The position numbers and the translations under genes were made by a program. Shown piece by piece: positions 14,062 to 15,987 of a stretch of DNA of 15,987 bases. The stretch is from an uncultured Coriobacteriaceae bacterium (GTDB lineage: Bacteria > Actinomycetota > Coriobacteriia > Coriobacteriales > Eggerthellaceae), in assembly GCA_902781245.1 (NCBI GenBank), contig CACZIP010000010.1, positions 1 to 15,987 on the forward strand, in the 5' to 3' direction. Under the pieces are notes generated by a model, which had not been told where the DNA came from, ran no database searches, and worked only from the letters and a program-made list of their open reading frames with translations. The first letter of the stretch is position 1. Each line of letters opens with the position of its first letter.

Positions 14062-14066
14062 GAAAG

Positions 14067-14873
14067 ATGGAACGAAGCTTTATACTTCCATACATGCCTC
14101 ATGATGTGACATATCAAGATTCTTCCAGCTCGACTGAAAAGGAATTCGATTTCTCCTTCGTCGATGCGATCGCTCGTGTTGCATTTTACGACGACATGAA
14201 ATCTGCTCCGCGCATCACAAAGGTGGAACCGGCGCCTACAAACGAGTTCATCGAACATTTGACTACGACGATCTACGAGCAATCCCGCTTGGCAGGTGGA
14301 AAGATTCCCTACACGCTGATCAGGGAAGTTTCCGAAAATTTCATTCATGCGCGGTTCAGAGAAATCGTCGTTTCGATTCTCGACGATGGAAACACCATCC
14401 GATTTGCGGATCAAGGCCCTGGCATCCAGGAAAAGGAAAAAGCTCAGCAACCCGGTTTCTCATCTGCGATTGAGCCGATGAAAGACTACATCAGGGGTGT
14501 AGGTTCGGGTTTTCCCATCGTGAAGGACTATCTTGATGACCGCGAAGGTTCGATTGTCATCGAGGACAACATCGTCTCAGGCGCTGTTGTAACGATCAGC
14601 CTCGAAAAGAAGCCTTCGAAAGAAGGCCGTCAACAGTCGCCTGCTGTGATCATGCCGACTATTCCCCTTTCAGAGCGTGAGCGCACATTCATCACCATCA
14701 TCGCAGCGGAAGGTGCTTTGGGCGTCACCGACCTAGTCGAGCTCACCGGCAATGCGAATTCGACGACCTACAATACGCTAAGGAAACTCGAAGAAGCTGG
14801 CCTTGTTGAGAAAACCGCTGGTCAGAAGCGTGTCTTGACTGAATTGGGAAGACAGTTGGTCTCTTCTCTATAG
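14067..14873 (+). CDS. GHKL ATPase - winged-helix fusion protein at the origin, upstream of dnaA
   Basis: A 268-residue cytosolic protein with no signal or membrane segment. Residues about 55-180 form a histidine-kinase-type ATPase (HATPase_c) domain. The N-box is E87-xxx-N91-xx-H94-A95, the G1 box is D115-Q-G-P-G119, and the G2 box is G144-V-G-S-G148. There is no phospho-acceptor histidine domain, sensor or receiver, so it is not a normal sensor kinase; anti-sigma-factor or MutL-like use of the fold is possible. Residues about 198-268 resemble a MarR/IclR-type winged helix, with a recognition-helix-like NANSTTYNTLRKLEEAGLV and a wing. It probably binds DNA in an ATP-dependent way. ATG 14067 is the first possible start; ATG 14094 is an alternative. 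Its stop codon abuts a DnaA box, and dnaA follows 81 nt later with no terminator. The function is unknown. Confidence 0.85.
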   Translation: MERSFILPYMPHDVTYQDSSSSTEKEFDFSFVDAIARVAFYDDMKSAPRITKVEPAPTNEFIEHLTTTIYEQSRLAGGKIPYTLIREVSENFIHARFREIVVSILDDGNTIRFADQGPGIQEKEKAQQPGFSSAIEPMKDYIRGVGSGFPIVKDYLDDREGSIVIEDNIVSGAVVTISLEKKPSKEGRQQSPAVIMPTIPLSERERTFITIIAAEGALGVTDLVELTGNANSTTYNTLRKLEEAGLVEKTAGQKRVLTELGRQLVSSL

Positions 14874-14882
14874 TTTTCCACA
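14874..14882 (+). promoter_or_regulatory. DnaA box upstream of dnaA (site 1)
   Basis: TTTTCCACA begins on the base after the stop codon of the GHKL gene. Relative to the -10 at 14900 it covers roughly the -35 area of the dnaA promoter, so DnaA bound here could block RNA polymerase. Confidence 0.7.
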
Positions 14883-14899
14883 TTTCTAATTCGTTCCGT

Positions 14900-14905
14900 T
14901 ATACT
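14900..14905 (+). promoter_or_regulatory. dnaA: Probable -10 element of the dnaA promoter
   Basis: TATACT gives an expected start near 14911-14913. No recognisable -35 hexamer stands in front; DnaA box 1 occupies that place. The start lies inside DnaA box 2. Confidence 0.5.
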
Positions 14906-14907
14906 GG

Positions 14908-14916
14908 TTTTCCACA
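14908..14916 (+). promoter_or_regulatory. DnaA box upstream of dnaA (site 2)
   Basis: A second exact TTTTCCACA, in the same direction and 34 bp from site 1, overlaps the predicted dnaA transcription start. Two identical copies in an 81-bp gap suggest this is the consensus used by this organism. Confidence 0.7.
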
Positions 14917-14954
14917 TTAGCGAAGACCTCAAGTACGCATGCTTGGAGAACATA

Positions 14955-15987
14955 ATGAAAAGTGAAGAAATCGATAGGGAATGGGCGGAAATCCGCAGTC
15001 GGATCAAAGAGGACCCGACCATCAACACTTCCCAGATGAACGCCTTCTTTTCACGTATCGTGCCGCAAGTGATGAGCGAGGATTACCTGCTTCTCACTGC
15101 AGATAACGACTTCATAAAGACATGGATAGAGCGCCATTACGTCGATTACATGCATAAAGCGCTCAAGGAAATGCATGGTGTTGACTATGTAATCGAAATC
15201 GAAGTGGACGTTAATCAGGAGGCAAACAGAGAATCAGCTGCTCCTGCCATCACTCAGCAGCCTTCCGAACCGGCACGTCAAGACGTAGCTGAAGAGGATC
15301 ATACTCAACCTCAAGCATCTGAACCGGTCGAAAAGCCTGATGAGCAGGTTATTAAAAGCGAACCGAAGGTTAGCCAACCCTTCAACCCCACTTCCACGCT
15401 GACGTTCGAAAACTTCGTTATTGGCGAATCAAACCGCATGGCATATTCGATGTCGGTCGCTGTAGCAGAGGAGCCGGGTCGATCGATTCTCAATCCGCTC
15501 TTCATCTATGGAAAATCAGGTTTGGGGAAAACCCACCTTATGCGCGCTATCCAAAACTATGTCAACGAAACGAGACCGGAACTGCGCACGGTTTACGTTG
15601 ATTCAGCCGATTTCCTGAGTGGTTACGTCGATGCAACTGTCACGCATGACAAGGAGAAGACGAGTTACCGGACGTTCAAAGACTACTATCAGGAAGCAGA
15701 TGTGCTGCTCATCGACGATATTCAATATCTTCAAGGCAAAGAGCAGACGCTTGACATCGTGTTCCAGATTTTCAACAAGATGGTCGATGAGGGTAAGCAG
15801 GTTGTCCTCTCCGCAGACCGAGCACCGAAGAACATCACGATGGACGAGCGCTATCAAAGCAGGTTCAACAGCGGCGGTACGTTCGACATCCAACCCCCCG
15901 AGGTGGAAACGAAGCTGGGAATCATCAAAAGCTTTGTCGAGGAATACCGTATGACCGGCGATCAGCCCAATTTCGACATTCCAGAGG
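14955..15987 (+). CDS. dnaA: Chromosomal replication initiator protein DnaA, C-terminus cut by window edge
   Basis: An AAA+ initiator that binds DnaA boxes, melts the origin and recruits the helicase. ATG 14955 follows GGAG with 6 nt spacing. 344 codons are present. Domain I covers about 1-85, domain II is a Glu/Pro/Gln-rich linker (about 86-145), and the AAA+ domain starts at FNPTSTLTFENFVIG (143-157). Walker A is GKSGLGKT (186-193), with Lys-Ser where most DnaA proteins have Gly-Val. Walker B is LLIDDIQ (251-257), and the sensor I area is LSADRAPKNI. Box VII reads RYQSRFNSGG (299-308): both arginines, including the arginine finger R303, are kept, but the usual Trp-Gly-Leu is replaced. The rest of domain III and the DNA-binding domain IV lie outside the window. 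Confidence 0.97.
   Translation, partial: MKSEEIDREWAEIRSRIKEDPTINTSQMNAFFSRIVPQVMSEDYLLLTADNDFIKTWIERHYVDYMHKALKEMHGVDYVIEIEVDVNQEANRESAAPAITQQPSEPARQDVAEEDHTQPQASEPVEKPDEQVIKSEPKVSQPFNPTSTLTFENFVIGESNRMAYSMSVAVAEEPGRSILNPLFIYGKSGLGKTHLMRAIQNYVNETRPELRTVYVDSADFLSGYVDATVTHDKEKTSYRTFKDYYQEADVLLIDDIQYLQGKEQTLDIVFQIFNKMVDEGKQVVLSADRAPKNITMDERYQSRFNSGGTFDIQPPEVETKLGIIKSFVEEYRMTGDQPNFDIPE

Larger units (their letters stand above)
13532..14066. other. oriC: Putative chromosomal origin region (oriC) between divergent dnaN and the GHKL gene-dnaA arm
   Basis: A 535-bp AT-rich region without a credible ORF. It holds seven 9-mers related to TTTTCCACA or TTATCCACA. Four are on the left (13581-13589, 13636-13644, 13645-13653, 13677-13685) and three on the right (13947-13955, 13981-13989, 14004-14012). 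Between them lie a direct repeat CTGCGAT (13734 and 13744, 10 bp apart), an AT-rich run from 13751 and a 22-bp pure A/T tract (13820-13841), both candidate unwinding elements. Small palindromes occur at 13682-13703, 13791-13802, 13840-13856, 13861-13875 and 13946-13959. Genes diverge from it on both sides. No parS-like site was seen. Confidence 0.8.

Noticed and set aside
13532..14066. parS centromere site near the origin
   Set aside because: No stretch close to TGTTTCACGTGAAACA was found; the parts GTTTCA and TTCAAC occur separately and not as a palindrome.
14055..14450. Minus-strand open frame opposite the start of the GHKL gene
   Set aside because: The plus frame carries the ATP-binding boxes; the minus frame has no recognisable content.
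1..15987. CRISPR array, tRNA or rRNA gene, insertion sequence
   Set aside because: No regular short repeats with spacers, no cloverleaf-like segment, no transposase frame or terminal inverted repeats with target duplication were seen.

Overview
This looks like the replication-origin region of an actinobacterial chromosome, most likely a member of the class Coriobacteriia. That placement is inferred. LysC resembles actinobacterial aspartate kinases, GyrB lacks the large insert of proteobacterial GyrB, and CotH-plus-CWB2 surface proteins are common in that class. No rRNA, tRNA, CRISPR array, transposase or phage gene is visible.

Layout, left to right. (1) 1-2941, minus: a very large secreted protein, cut by the left edge, with a signal peptide, a low-complexity region, a CotH-like kinase domain and at least three CWB2 cell-wall-binding repeats. 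(2) 2998-3069: a 30-bp-stem hairpin separates it from the next operon. (3) 3078-4995, minus: a tight pair, a DUF47/PhoU-like protein followed by aspartate kinase (lysC). (4) 5261-5806, plus: an unrecognised protein with a C-terminal helix-turn-helix-like segment; it converges on gyrA, and two tandem palindromes lie between them. (5) 5910-13531, minus: the replication cluster, read dnaN - recF - dciA (DUF721) - gyrB - gyrA. (6) 13532-14066: an AT-rich non-coding stretch with about seven DnaA-box-like 9-mers in two clusters around a pure A/T tract, the best oriC candidate. (7) 14067-14873, plus: a GHKL-type ATPase fused to a winged helix. (8) 14955-15987, plus: dnaA, cut by the right edge.

The replication genes are split into two divergent arms. 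The clamp, RecF, helicase loader and gyrase are read leftward and dnaA is read rightward, so both arms would be co-directional with replication leaving an origin between them. Two identical TTTTCCACA 9-mers lie between the GHKL gene and dnaA, one starting directly after the GHKL stop codon and one at the expected dnaA transcription start. This suggests DnaA autoregulation.

The most notable points are the GHKL-winged-helix protein placed exactly between the putative oriC and dnaA, with a possible leaderless start; the CotH-CWB2 surface protein in a lineage not known to sporulate; the long hairpins at operon borders; the roughly 69-residue acidic N-terminal extension of GyrA; and the non-canonical Walker A and Box VII residues in DnaA.
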